Source of the DNA: Hericium rajendrae
Taxonomy: Eukaryota; Basidiomycota; Agaricomycetes; Russulales; Hericiaceae
NCBI GenBank assembly: GCA_033439255.1
Contig: CM065884.1
Coordinates: forward strand, 2,108,001 to 2,172,000
Reading direction: 5' to 3'
Length of the DNA: 64,000 nt
Part shown: positions 11,169 through 23,920 of the stretch, piece by piece
Layout of the letters: every line of letters starts with the position of its first letter
How positions within the stretch are numbered: position 1 is the stretch's first letter
The notes under the pieces: generated by a model
Seen by the model: only the letters and a program-made list of their open reading frames with translations
Database searches by the model: none
What the model was told of the DNA's origin: nothing
Program-made: the position numbers and the translations under genes

Positions 11169-12054
11169 TCACATGCGACCTGAATCAACATCTCTCTCTT
11201 CCACACGCGTCCGCTGCAAATCAATTGTGTAAGGATATGAAAACAAGGGGCTGATGATTGACCCACCTGTGCTGGATTCTCGCCTTCGTCTTCTGGTGAA
11301 CGTGCACGCTTCAATGTAGCCTCAGGGGCAGGTTCTTTCCACTCCCCTCCACCACCGGCAGCTGGCCCGATCTGTTCTATGTCTGCATACCGCGCTTCAA
11401 CCTCCCGTCTCCTTTCAATCTCCAGGCGTTGAGCTTGCGCTCCCCAGCCTCCTCGCCCTGGATCATAATCTTGACGATGCTCATCACGAACCTGCGTTGT
11501 GCGTTCAGCAAGGGCATCCTAATCTTTTATAGAGGGGGGGAATACATACCTGACCACCACTCTTGCCGCGACCGAACTGCCTTCCGTCCCGATAGCCAAG
11601 ATCTAAATCACACCGGATGATACGCTCGTCAAGCTTGGTGCCGCTGATATAGCGCATGGTTGCAAGAGCTTCAGCATGTGTGTAAAATTCTACAAAGCAA
11701 AAGCCACAAGGAGTTCTGTGACTGATGGTCAGCATCATTGATACTTGGAGGCACAAGACCGAAACAAACCTGGTGTGCCGGTCAAGGCCCATGATGATTC
11801 GTTTTACACCTCCCCCATCCTCTGGATTCGCGCATTTTGAAAACAGATCGTATATCTGCTCTTCCGTCGTGAAGAAACTTAAATTACCAATCTGGCAGAG
11901 GTGTCAGCTGTCTCGGTGCATATCGAGTTGGAGAAAGGCGTACATATAGTGTATTCGACTTTGCCAAAAGCTCATTTTGCTTCTGACGGTCGACACGAGA
12001 CTGAGAATCCTTATAATTTGAAGGCTGGTCGAGAGACGAAACGACGTGTGCCAT
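11169..12054 (-). CDS. CBC2: Nuclear cap-binding protein subunit 2 (CBP20)
   Basis: Small subunit of the nuclear cap-binding complex. It binds the m7G cap of nascent RNA with CBP80 and acts in splicing, export and RNA decay. The ATG at 12054 begins [19 protein letters not shown]. The RRM follows: [20 protein letters not shown] (RNP2), then KRIIMGLDR and [11 protein letters not shown] (RNP1), then [19 protein letters not shown] and [13 protein letters not shown], the cap-contacting C-terminal arm. The tail is Glu/Arg-rich. The final exon is short and ends [14 protein letters not shown] with a stop at 11169-11171. At least four short introns are visible. The gene is intact as read. Confidence 0.95.
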
Positions 12055-12251
12055 GGTCAACGAAAATCGATGCTTTATAGCAGGATGGTAAGTACACAGA
12101 CAAGACAGGCGCCGAGGCAGCTACTTACTAGTGTGGCTAAAAGAGGAAGTCAGTTCCCACAATTCACGACGCGTCAAGCCGCGTCAGCGTCGTGCGCTTA
12201 CTGTCAGTTCACCGTTCACCACCACCACCAACTACCTCTCATCATCCGACC

Positions 12252-13919
<1,668 letters not shown>

Positions 13920-14808
13920 GAGGTGGTGTATGGTACCTGGACTGTTGTCGTACGTCGTGGTCGCTGCCCTTCGTCGACACATAATTAACATCTTGTGAAT
14001 TCTCTTCAGGCTTTGCATATGTATTCTACCTTCCATCAACCTAGTTTTCTTCATTCTATTATCTCCAAGTGCATCGACACCATCTGCCTGAACATCAACC
14101 AAGATATCGCTCTGTCACTTTGGCGCCTCACCGATTTTCCCACGGGGAGGTGCTCATTCTTATGAGCAAGAATGCCGTCCGATAGACTGTCAGGTCTGCC
14201 GGTGCCCGTGCTTTTATTTTGCCTCCCTTATTACTGCAGTGCAAATGGGTGTCAACCTATATGGTAAGGGTGGTTCACACGCAGGAGACATGCTTCTGCG
14301 CATCTTTTTATCTTGCAGAATGTCGTATGTATATACAGGTGAGATTTTTCCATGTATAGATGAAATTCTAAGCTGACGTGTTGGTGATATAAGTTACAGC
14401 AATAAAAGTGATTTGTTCATTATCTTTGTTCTTTGGAATTCATTCTTTGCTCCTCAACACTCTGGACAGCGCTACTACCCACGCGCTTTGTTCTCATTTT
14501 ATGGGAGCCAAATTGATGGCTTCGCTTTCCCTTTTCTTGGCGGCCCTTTGATTGCGAAAGGTGTCCGAGATGCAGAGGGGATACAAATTCTGCTGTAGTT
14601 CTCGTAGTTTGTCTGTAGATGTGTATGTCGCATAGTGTTACAATGCCATTCTATCCAAAAGCAGCTGTTGCAATGCCCGAATGCCCAATGCAAAGGGAGC
14701 CTGCATGGGCAACAATCGATGTTGATACACTACAAGTAAGTTGTACAGCTTACATCCCATATCTATATGTATGTATATCTTGGCAAAATATTCAGTTGCC
14801 AACAGAGC
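13920..14808. other. Intergenic interval between RPT3 and PRO3
   Basis: Convergent 3' flanks. Only short, unsupported open frames occur, and I see no family match or RNA gene. Confidence 0.55.
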
Positions 14809-16019
14809 CTATTTCCCTTGCTTGCCAAGCTCGCTAGCCCTCTCGGTGGCAACCTGGATAGCTCGTGCGATGGTAGAACGGACTCTTCCATCCTCAAGAG
14901 CAAGCAGTCCAGCGATGGTGCATCCTCCAGGGGCTGCAGTCACCGGCTCCGATAAGCGGCAGACAATGGGTAAGAACGATGGTACGTACTGGTCACGGCG
15001 TCTTTGATCTGAGCGGGATGCGAGTTTGACTGCAACACCATGCGAGCAGCGCCTTGCAGTGCTGCAGACATGGTCAGGTGGAGAAGATGGATCCAGACGA
15101 CCAGCGCTTACTCTGTGCGGCGAGCTCGAGCGCCTCGGCGCGAGGAAGACCCATCATGACGCCCCCGTCTGCGATCGCCTCTAGGAAAATGCAGGCAAAC
15201 GCAGGTCCAGAGCCTGACACGGCCGTGCAGGCGTCGAAGTGTTTTTCGTCGAGGAAGCGGCAGCGGCCGATGGAGGAGAAGATTTTGAGGATGATGGAGC
15301 GGTCCAGCTCGACGCTGTCGGACTCGGGAAGGGTGGTCACGACGGTCATGCCTTCACGGATCTAGACGCCATATTCAATTGGCGCACTTCCATGGGATGA
15401 AAAGATGATTATACTTTGCAAGCGGTGTTAGGCATTGCGCGGATGACTTTTGTCTCGGGGGGACCCATCCTGAGATTTGCGATATAGTCACACCGGCCAG
15501 GATGCTGATCAACAGCTTGCCCTTCAAAGCCTCGGTCATTCCAGGCTCGTTGAGGATTGCATAGGCCTGGTGAGGCTTGCAGCTGAAAAGACAAAGTTAA
15601 ATGTCACGCTCTATACAGGTTATCAAAGATGCAGACCAGAGCAGTACCACATCGGCCTCTTTTGTTGCGGATACATTGTTCGCGACGACGATGTCAACCG
15701 ACGGACCGACGCCAAAGAATGGGGCAAAATGTGTTGAGCAGATTCTTTGCGCTTTCATCGCGACTTCACGCATACCAAGAAACGGTGAGGAAGCGACGGG
15801 TCAGCCTCAGGTTCGTTCGCAGGCGTAGAAGTGCCGGGCGTGTGAGACTCCCATTTGGCAGCACCGATGCCGCCAAGAGTGCTCCGCGACTGAAGGCTGG
15901 CAAGAACGCCAGATGTGATCGCGACACCCATCGTCCCGCATCCTGTAGAAGAGTCATTAGCTTCGTTCGCGGCGAGGCGAGAGGGAGAACTGACCTAAAA
16001 CACACGCTGTATATCCCAT
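14809..16019 (-). CDS. PRO3: Pyrroline-5-carboxylate reductase
   Basis: Last step of proline synthesis: NAD(P)H-dependent reduction of P5C. The ATG at 16019 gives MGYTACVLGCGTMGVAITSG, a Rossmann glycine motif split by the first intron. Then come VVANNVSATKEADVV, LLCCKPHQAYAIL, KLLISILAGVTISQISGW, IRAMPNTACK, and the signature AVSGSGPAFACIFLEAIADG (starting near 15221), followed by GLPRAEALELAAQ. The C-terminus reads ATERASELGKQGK with the stop at 14809. After GWVPP the frame is out by one base at a run of six G (15457-15462 on the plus strand) where seven would restore it, so a homopolymer miscount is likely. It is divergent from ALG13, with 257 bp between the starts. Confidence 0.93.
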
Positions 16020-16276
16020 TTTTAAGATCTTTGGTAGGGCTGCTAAGTAGGATGTAGGCAAGAGAGAAAAAGACCTGGTGGTGTGGAATGAAGATGTGTT
16101 ACCGGCATAACTTTCGAGTCGACCACGTCTTTCGCGAAAATCCCAATCCAGATGATCGACAAGTCGCGGTCCCGGTAAACGATCCTGAGGCACGATGGTT
16201 GCGTCATCGTCTGGACTACTGTACTACTACTATGCCTTAGGGAGACCTTTCCCGAATTCTGCAAGATCGTGATGGG

Positions 16277-16909
16277 ATGCGCGCCTTCATCACTGTCGGC
16301 TCGACCAAGTTCGACTCCCTCGTGCAGACTATCTTATCCCAGCCTGTGCTCGATAGCCTCCGTCTGAAAGGATACTCAGATATAGTTGTGCAATGCGGCA
16401 AGTCTCACATCGAGGACTTCGCTGACAGCAAGGCTTTCTGGACATTCGAGAGACACGGCGTCAACGTGCAGATGTGGAGGTTCAAAGCCCTCTCTCGAGG
16501 AGGACTATAAAGATGCCGACTTGGTGATCAGCCATGCAGGTGTGTAGTAAATTGAGCTATTTTTGTGTTGTATCGTGCCCAAGAGAACGTGCCAACTTCG
16601 TAGGCTCGGGCACCATCCTTGACGTATTGCGGAAGGGCAAGCCCATGATTGTCATTCCTAATCCAACGCTCTTGGACAACCACCAACAGGAGCTAGCAGA
16701 GGCTCTCAGTGCGTTGGGACACCTGAAAGCGACGACAGTCAGGTGAACATCTTGACTAGAGTTGCTTGGAGTAGTCGATTTACCGACGTCTATTCAGCGG
16801 TCTCCCGGCAGCGATTCACGAACTCGACCCAGCGAGGCTGGTTCCGTTTCCACCTTTCGACGGCAATCGCTTTCGGAATCTGTTGGATGAGCAGATGGGG
16901 TTCATCTGA
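16277..16909 (+). CDS. ALG13: UDP-GlcNAc transferase subunit Alg13
   Basis: Catalytic subunit that, with the membrane anchor Alg14, adds the second GlcNAc to dolichol-linked oligosaccharide on the cytosolic face of the ER. The start [20 protein letters not shown] is typical. Then come [28 protein letters not shown], an intron, [19 protein letters not shown] and [17 protein letters not shown] final exon reads [20 protein letters not shown] and ends LLDEQMGFI with the stop at 16907-16909. Between FK and [11 protein letters not shown] (near 16488) the frame changes by one base without room for an intron, so this looks like another base-count error. Length and both ends fit the family. Confidence 0.93.
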
Positions 16910-17056
16910 GCCTGGCATCTGGAGATGGGTTTCTTGCGTTTCTCTGTAACACCCTTTATTGTACATGCCAACGACCTTGTTCTTTACGACCATGACCTCA
17001 TAAACGAATCTCAACCTATCATCTCTCCATAATCGGTTTTCCATCCAATCGAGGAC

Positions 17057-18185
17057 ATGTCTTCCTCGTCAAAAGTCATCGCGGCTGTAGTCGACGCTGA
17101 GCCAGGGGCATACGAAGAAAAGTATGTCCATGAGATCTACGATCAAATAGCATCTCATTTCTCGTCCACTCGCTACAAGGTCGGTCTCATATGAAATGGC
17201 ACATTCTGACCTCCAGATGTTCATATTCGTTTCCGATAACAATAGCCTTGGCCGATTATAGCCCAGTTCCTTTCCAGTCTCCCTACAGGATGGGTAGGGC
17301 TCGATTCAGGGACCGGTAATGGGAAGTATCTTCCCCTCCCTGTCGATCGTCCAGGAAGTATATGGACAATCGGTCTCGACAGGAGCCTTAATCTCCTCCG
17401 ATTAGCAAGGAATGCAGGCGATGAGAATATTATAAGAGAAGTAGTGTGGGGTGATGTGCTCGACAAAGGGTGGAGACCGGGGGCGTTTGTACGTCTATCT
17501 TTCCATTTCCTGTTAGAAAAGGATTGACAGTATTTTCTCATGGGTAGGATTATGCTATTTCGATAGCGACGATACATCATTTGGCTACTCCTGAACGCAG
17601 GTGTCTGGCCGTGCAGGTTGTATTTCACCAGGGTCATTTATGTTGCAGGCCATTAACAATATGTGCTCAGAGATTGTTGGAGAGCGTATCGCCCACCCAT
17701 GGACGGCTGCTCATTTACGTATGGGCCATCGAACAAGACGAACTTTCTAAAAGGACAATACCCATGTCCCAGTCCTCATCTGATAGACACGGTCCGACTC
17801 TGCAAACAAGTCTGGCCAGGACGTGTTTGTTCCGTGGAAGTTGGCATCCCAGAAACCCTCGCGGTCCCAAAAAGAAAAGAAGACACGACGAAGCAGGGCC
17901 GATCCCGACAATGCGCAAGGGTGCGATGAAGCTCCAGAAGGGCAGCCAGAGCAGCAAGACTCGAAGGTCTTCAATCGCTACTATCACATGTTTGCGGAAG
18001 GAGAGCTTCGAGAGCTTGTGCATGAAGCCGCGAAGTCATTGGGGCTGGAGATTGCACCTTGTCCTTCGGCGGGCGAGGCGGGCGAGGCAAAGCAGAGGAG
18101 GGGCATAGAGATCGTTCAGGATGGATGGGAGAGGTCAAATTACTATGTAGAAATCAGATGCTGGCAAACTGAAGGCGATAATTGA
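17057..18185 (+). CDS. TRM9: tRNA wobble-uridine methyltransferase Trm9 (ALKBH8-like MTase)
   Basis: SAM-dependent enzyme that completes mcm5U34 formation in tRNA, working with Trm112. The ATG at 17057 opens MSSSSKVIAAVVDAEPGAYE, then EKYVHEIYDQIASHFSSTRY, the characteristic N-terminus. The SAM-binding motif reads GLDSGTGNGKYL; many homologues have GCGNGKY, so Thr replaces Cys. Later motifs are YAISIATIHHLATPERR and GRLLIYVWAIEQDE. An Arg/Lys-rich insert leads to FVPWKLA, and the C-terminal domain runs FNRYYHMFAEGELRELVHEA to ERSNYYVEIRCWQ, stop at 18185. The join between VWAIEQDE... and SGQDVFVPW near 17790 is out of frame in a simple reading, so an intron or base error is needed there. Confidence 0.9.
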
Positions 18186-18369
18186 AGCCATGAAGTTATC
18201 TGATATTTTGCTGTGACAATGTTGCATCAGCGTATGAAATTACTGGGCAGTTTGTGTGGCAGCAAAGCAGGCGTCCACAACAATCCTCAAGTACAACATC
18301 CTGGACTGAAATGCATTGGAAGTATAAAATACAGGAAACATGCTGCACAATAGGGCAAAACACCATCGA

Positions 18370-19116
18370 TCACTCGCTGGCGGCCATGACTGGTGACATG
18401 CTGTCAGAATACGCAGATTCCATCGATAGGAGAGATACGCACTGGCATTGATGAGATCACCGCCGCTCTCCTTCAATGCTCGCACGGCTTTTGGTCGTGA
18501 GCAGTTGACTTGCGCCATCACGAGGTCGATATCCTTCGGGTCGATACCGGTTTCATCCACGGGGCCATCCTCCTCCGGTGCCTCAAGTTCGGGGATGTCC
18601 TCGTCGTCCTCGCCCTCACCACCAGCACCAGAGGTCTCGAGGTTGGGGACGCCACCAGCACTCTGCGACAAGTGTTGGGCAGCGTTCATTTGCGCCTGGG
18701 CGTTCATGTCCTCCATCTGAAAATGCAAGATAGTGATGAGACCCATGTATCAGAAATGCATTGACTGAACGCACCTTGGCCTCGCCGAAGACGATGTAGC
18801 AGTCGCTGTTTTGTGATTTGTAGACATCGGGGGAAGCAATGACGAAGAGCAACTAATCAAGATAAGTGAGTATGGTAGATGCAATGCACTGAAACATTTC
18901 GCGACGTACGTTCTTAGGCCTGCGGAGAGTCACCCGCGTAATCCCCGGCACCTTCTTCAAACCCAAGCTCAGAAGCGCCTTCCTGGCCTTGCGCTCCGAC
19001 CGCGACTGGATTTTGTCGAGGGCAGCATTGGAGGTGGGGTCCTCGTCGTGCTCGTGCTCGTGCTCATGTTCATGGCCGGAGTGGTCAGAAGCAACTTCCT
19101 CGATTGTGGCAGACAT
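18370..19116 (-). CDS. EGD2: Nascent polypeptide-associated complex subunit alpha
   Basis: Ribosome-exit chaperone subunit that pairs with NAC-beta. The ATG at 19116 gives [14 protein letters not shown] followed by an unusual [12 protein letters not shown] tract. The NAC domain reads [33 protein letters not shown], then [20 protein letters not shown] and [14 protein letters not shown] linker of [19 protein letters not shown] precedes the C-terminal [23 protein letters not shown] and [16 protein letters not shown] last intron joins INA to IMAASE and a stop at 18370-18372, matching the NAI-M ending of the family. It is convergent with TRM9. Intact as read. Confidence 0.95.
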
Positions 19117-20541
19117 CTGGGACAGGGTGAGTGGACGTCAGCAGAGGTTAAGGGTACATCGGTCTTGATAGAAGTCAATCCATCGCCTCCGTCGACCCGA
19201 TGGACAGGGTAATGGGAAAAGGCATAACAGGGAGGATTCAGGCTACTCACGATTGAGATTTTGGATATGGGGTAGGGGCGTCGTCGTCGTCGGCGACAGT
19301 GACGAGGGTGTGAACGATGGCTCGGTCACGGGATTTGCCGATAATCTCATGCCGCGACGCGTCGGTGGCGTTTGCGTTGTGCTGAACTTACTGTATCTCC
19401 GTGACGCGATTAAACGGATTCTTCTTCTACATGACACGGGACACAAAATAGAATGGAATCGATACTGGCTTGTTCACCACGGTTGATCTTGCCCACGTCT
19501 TTATGAGTCCAAATTCGTATCTTCCGAGGGACCGCTCGTGGATGTACGCATGCATTCCCACGGCTACGTCAGCATTCCCGCGCTCAGCAGCATAAATTTT
19601 CACCGCGATTCAGGTTTCCATCTCATTCTCTTCCTCTTCTCTGCCTCCAGATTCTCTCTTGGTGAGTCTTCGTTTCCTTATTTTCGGGCTTTGCTTTCTC
19701 CTTAATATGATGACCTTATTCTCTTCCCCGTCCTACACGACCATGCCGAGAAATAGAGGTGTCTGTTCGCAACAGATACGCGTTCTACGGGGCGCACAGT
19801 GTACTTGCCAGTGCCATTTCGTCTGATCTTTCCTTCCATTTTCTCTTCGCCTTTCCATTGCCTTGTCTGACCACCTTCAAGTTGTTTATATAGACTTCCA
19901 ACTCGGCGCTCCGCCTTTTTCTTTCCTTGTGAGTATCTCTTCTCTGCTTCACACGCACGCTCGCGCTCGCATGCGGATGAAACACTGTAGAAATTCGCAG
20001 TTTCCACTCCAGCGCCCTCCAAGCGGAGCTACTCCCCCAATGCCGAACGCTTACATTCCCCCTCCAATGCTCGTTGAACCCATTTGGCGAGCGGAGCGTG
20101 GGCCGCCGTCGCTCGTCGACGGTGCGCTGGGCGGGAAGCGGGGGTCGGCGCGATGCGAGTTTAAATGACCTTCCTAGGATGTCTGATCTTTTCGCGAGCG
20201 CGAGCGATGCGTGTTGTATCATGTGCTTGTGGACAATGTGCTGACCTCTGCTTCTTTGCTATAGGGTGCATGTACTGTGCTTGTAACGTTCTGTAGTGTA
20301 TGTCTATGTGTACCCTCCCAATAAATATGTTTCCTATTGGTGTATGTTCTACGCCGCGCCTTGAAGTTAGTCTGCGGATGCTGGCGACGTCGTAAATGCG
20401 TATTCGAGTATGCACCTTGGCTCGGATATAGTTTGACGCGAACGCGTCCTACGAAAGTATCACGTGGTAGGCAGGCAGATGTGCTGAGGCCGCTCGTCTC
20501 GGTGTGCTCAGGTCCTGCGCCTGACCAGGTCGCTACTCTCC
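19117..20541. other. Interval with possible small unassigned gene
   Basis: The first 150 bases are the EGD2 5' flank. From about 19600 there are pyrimidine-rich, leader-like stretches with two good donor sequences (GTGAGT near 19661 and 19930). A final open stretch (about 19991-20168) reads QRPPSGATPPMPNAYIPPPM and ends at TGA 20166-20168, so a short spliced transcript is possible. I cannot assign a family, and no start codon is secure. The last 350 bases are TSC1 upstream sequence. Confidence 0.3.
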
Positions 20542-23500
20542 ATGCCCTCCACAGAGCTTATCCGCGAACTTCGTCTCTTGCTCACGAACTCGCCTCAAGC
20601 ACCATCTCTCTCAGATGTTCTAGCTTTGGTCGACGAATTTGTCGTCGAGTACGCTTCTTCCTCGGAGCCTGAGGTGCTCCTTTACAATCTGGAAGATGAG
20701 CTGCAGGCCGTCCACCGGGAAGTTATACATCACGAACGAGTCGAGCAGACTGATGTCTTCCTCAGTGTTCTGCTACGCCTTTTGCCCGTTCTGTCACCTG
20801 TTTCCTTGATTTTGACATGGTTCGAGGTCGTCTTGCGTCCCGCTCTGCGGCAGCCCAAATTGCCTGCTGCTGCGGTGTCTCAGGCGAAGGAGCTGGTATT
20901 GGCAGCTCTCAAGCAAAAAGATGAGAACTATGCCGAGAAACAGGGGGAATTCCGTCGGCGGATATTGGACCTCTATCTTCTGGACGCTTTCAACGAGGGA
21001 TCTGGCGAAGACATGCTGGAGTGGGCGGAGCTTCCCGGGGAGCAACGGGAAGGCAGGGACGTCTGGAAGGCCAACCTGGAAGACATCTTGGTCAAGTTTG
21101 GGATGGACCAGACTGAGGTGCGTCCCATCAGAAAGCCATGAATTGCTATGAACTCATGTGAACAATCCTCATTTGACCCGGTACTGCAGGCTCTTCTAAC
21201 CCAAGTATTCCACTGCTTTGCCTCACCTTCTTCTCGACTCCAACTGCTCAATCTTCTCGACCGCTTTACAACACATCCTTCTTTTGGTGACTCTCAAGCA
21301 AGCGTTTTCGCATCACATCCTCTCATGCAGAGCATCCTTACATCTCTCCTTGTGGACAACTCTACTACGGTCATGACTATTGCGCACACTATCGTGTCGA
21401 AACTACTCTGCGTCTTTGCTGTAAAGGAGTGCGCTCAGCTCAAGCGCATGCTACCGCAGCTCTTCGCTATCTACGCACGGATGATATGTTGGCAGGAACG
21501 GCGACCTACGCAGACTTATTCATCCGAGGAGGACGGCGAACCCTCGGACAACGGTAGCGGAAGCGCTGAAGAGGAACATGTTATGCTTCACGCAGTACAG
21601 GGGAGCAAGGCGACCGATGTTCGTCCAGATATTGAGTGGCAGCGGCTGGATATGTCCTTCAAGTCCACGGCCGCACCAGCACCATTACCCAAGCGTTACT
21701 TCTCGATCCTGTATTACCTGTTTCCTTGCAATCTTCTGTCTTTCCTACGACGGCCAGCCGAATATCTTAAGGAAAAAGGTGAGGAGAGTCCATATGTGGT
21801 TGACTGGGACGAGGCGTTGGACGTTGAACAAATTAAGACCAAGAGCGAGGTGCGTCTTCTGTATGCGACAATATCCCACGGTTATTTAATTCTGGTAATT
21901 TGGCAGATTCTGCTCCGTGAGCATGTCGCCCACCCACTCATCATCTGGCGTACTGCGGACAGCGAGCTCACGGAACCCGAGTTTTTCGCATCTTATACCG
22001 TCGATCGCGTGGTCTCCGAGTCTATGCTTCTGCAAAATCAAAACTCGCGACTCATCTTTGGAAACCATGAACGGGAGCAGCGCGTTGCGAAGCCGAGTCC
22101 CGAACCGGAGCAATTGCCTTTGTCTACAAGTCCAGCTCCCATCGTCCCAGACGGTCCTTCGTGGGGCCCCGCACAAGTCATGACACCACCCTAGCCCAGA
22201 GTGACCTCCGCACGTCTCTGCCCTCCAAAACACGGATATCTCTCCAGGATATGATCAACACCTCGGTCACGTTGAAGGCCGGCCTGGACTTCGAGATCGT
22301 CGATCCCTCTCCCATCTGGCCCTACAACCTGTTTTCCTCCGATCCAGTCTCGTCAGCGACCTCTATCTACGCAGAATCACGCAAAACATCACCGGAGCGC
22401 ATCAGTGACGTGCCGGCGTATGTTATGGAGGCGATGGCTGGACTGCAGCGCGAGGTGCTTTTGCTCCGGAACGAGCTGAACTTCGAGCTGTGGCTGAAGA
22501 GGGAGAACGTAAAGCAGATTGGAAGGCTGTACATGACGCAAATCCAGAGTCGGAATGCGGAGGCGGAGAGGCAGGCCCTGGTGAGTATCATCTTTTCTTG
22601 ACAGTACCAAGAGCCGTTGCTCATGGAATGTACATTGCTAGCATAACAAGCTGCGCGAGTACAAGGCTCAGGTCGCGAGTTTGCAACGCCGATTCAAGGA
22701 GCATGAGAAGCAGACGACGCTGACGAAGAAGAAAAATCAGGATTGGATTGACGAGCAACAGCGGAAGATACATGATCTTCGAGACCAAAAGAAGACTTGG
22801 ACATCGGAGACCGCGGCTCTACGTCTGGCGGAGGAGGAGGTCCGGGTACGTAACTGCGGAACACTTGGATCGCGGAATGCTTCTAACAGCTCCTTCCAGG
22901 CCCACTTTGCTGCACAGGGTAAACTTCTGGCGGAAGCTGAAAAGCGTGTCTTCGAGCTGGAGACGTCAAAGAAGGAGAATGCACATAAGGTCGACCGGCT
23001 GCGCGATTACGAAAGGCGGATAGATCAGCTCACGACGCTGCAGAAGTTATGGTACGGTCTTAGGTTCATTTGACATGTCTCGCGCTGACTTCGCCACTGA
23101 AGGGATTTGGATGTGGAAAAGTACAAAGCTCAGACAGAGGTGATGCGAGCTATGCTCAGCAAATATAAGAAAATGGAATTGCGTCTCGAAGCGTTTGAGA
23201 GAACGCATGCCAAGATGGATGATCAGGCACGGTACGTTGAGCTGTTATGCTCGTCTGTCTTGAGGTATTTCTGACACTGTTTCAGAGCGTCGCGGCGTCA
23301 AATCCAGGCGCTCGAGGCCCAACTGGCGTACGAGAAACAAACGCGGCGACCAGCGCGCAAGAAGTCGGACGCGTATCCTACATATGCAGCTGAGGTACGG
23401 TCTTTGAGGGAAGGAAACGCACTTTTGAGAGAAGAGAATGGAGATCTGAAGGACGAGATTGAAGAGATGAAAGCGATGGTGGAGGTGTTGAGAGCGCAGG

Positions 23501-23583
23501 TCAGCGGGCGGAGTCGCGGCGTGATATCCTCACCGAGTCGAAGTCCGATCCTGAGCAATGCGTTGCATCTGGAGGGGAGGTAG
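20542..23583 (+). CDS. TSC1: Hamartin/TSC1 homologue
   Basis: Scaffold of the TSC1-TSC2 complex, which restrains Rheb and TORC1 in response to nutrients. The N-terminal helical core domain begins MPSTELIRELRLLLTNSPQA. The diagnostic block is KRYFSILYYLFPCNLLSFLR (about 21691-21750), matching LYGMYPCNFVSFLR of human hamartin. After about 22420 the protein is a long coiled coil: LQREVLLLRNELNFELWLKR, REYKAQVASLQRRFKE, LEAQLAYEKQTRR, SLREGNALLREENGDL. It ends ILSNALHLEGR at the TAG 23581-23583. Introns are short. The frame changes once at a GGGGCCCC run (22163-22170) between PSWGP and RTSHDTTLAQ with no room for an intron, probably a base-count error. Around 1,000 residues, comparable with hamartin. 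Confidence 0.85.
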
Positions 23584-23726
23584 TTGTAATCTATCAGTGA
23601 TCTCTACTAGTGTCTGTATACCTACCAGTGTATTTCTACCCTACTAATGTACTAGTAATATTGTTTGTGGAACACTGGACGGCGGGAGCGCGGGGAAGAG
23701 GGTGACCGGAAAAGGAAGTCGGTGTA

Positions 23727-23739
23727 GAAGGTTCTCGAA
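23727..23739 (+). promoter_or_regulatory. Perfect heat-shock element upstream of HSP90
   Basis: GAAGGTTCTCGAA contains three alternating units, GAA-nn-TTC-nn-GAA, with exact 2-base spacers, the consensus for heat-shock factor trimers. It lies 181 bp before the HSP90 ATG, so heat-shock control of that gene is a strong inference. Confidence 0.85.
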
Positions 23740-23920
23740 GGATCGGTCGGGGAGTGCGCGTTTCTGTCGCGTCGACGATAAAAGCCTGTCCCTCCTTCCT
23801 CTCTTTTTCTTCACTTCCCCCCTTGTTATCTTCCTTTCTTATCCTCTCCACGCATCCCTCTCGTGAGTATTCCCGTTCCTCCTTGTGCCACTTTACTCTG
23901 ATCTCACCTTATCTTAGAAA

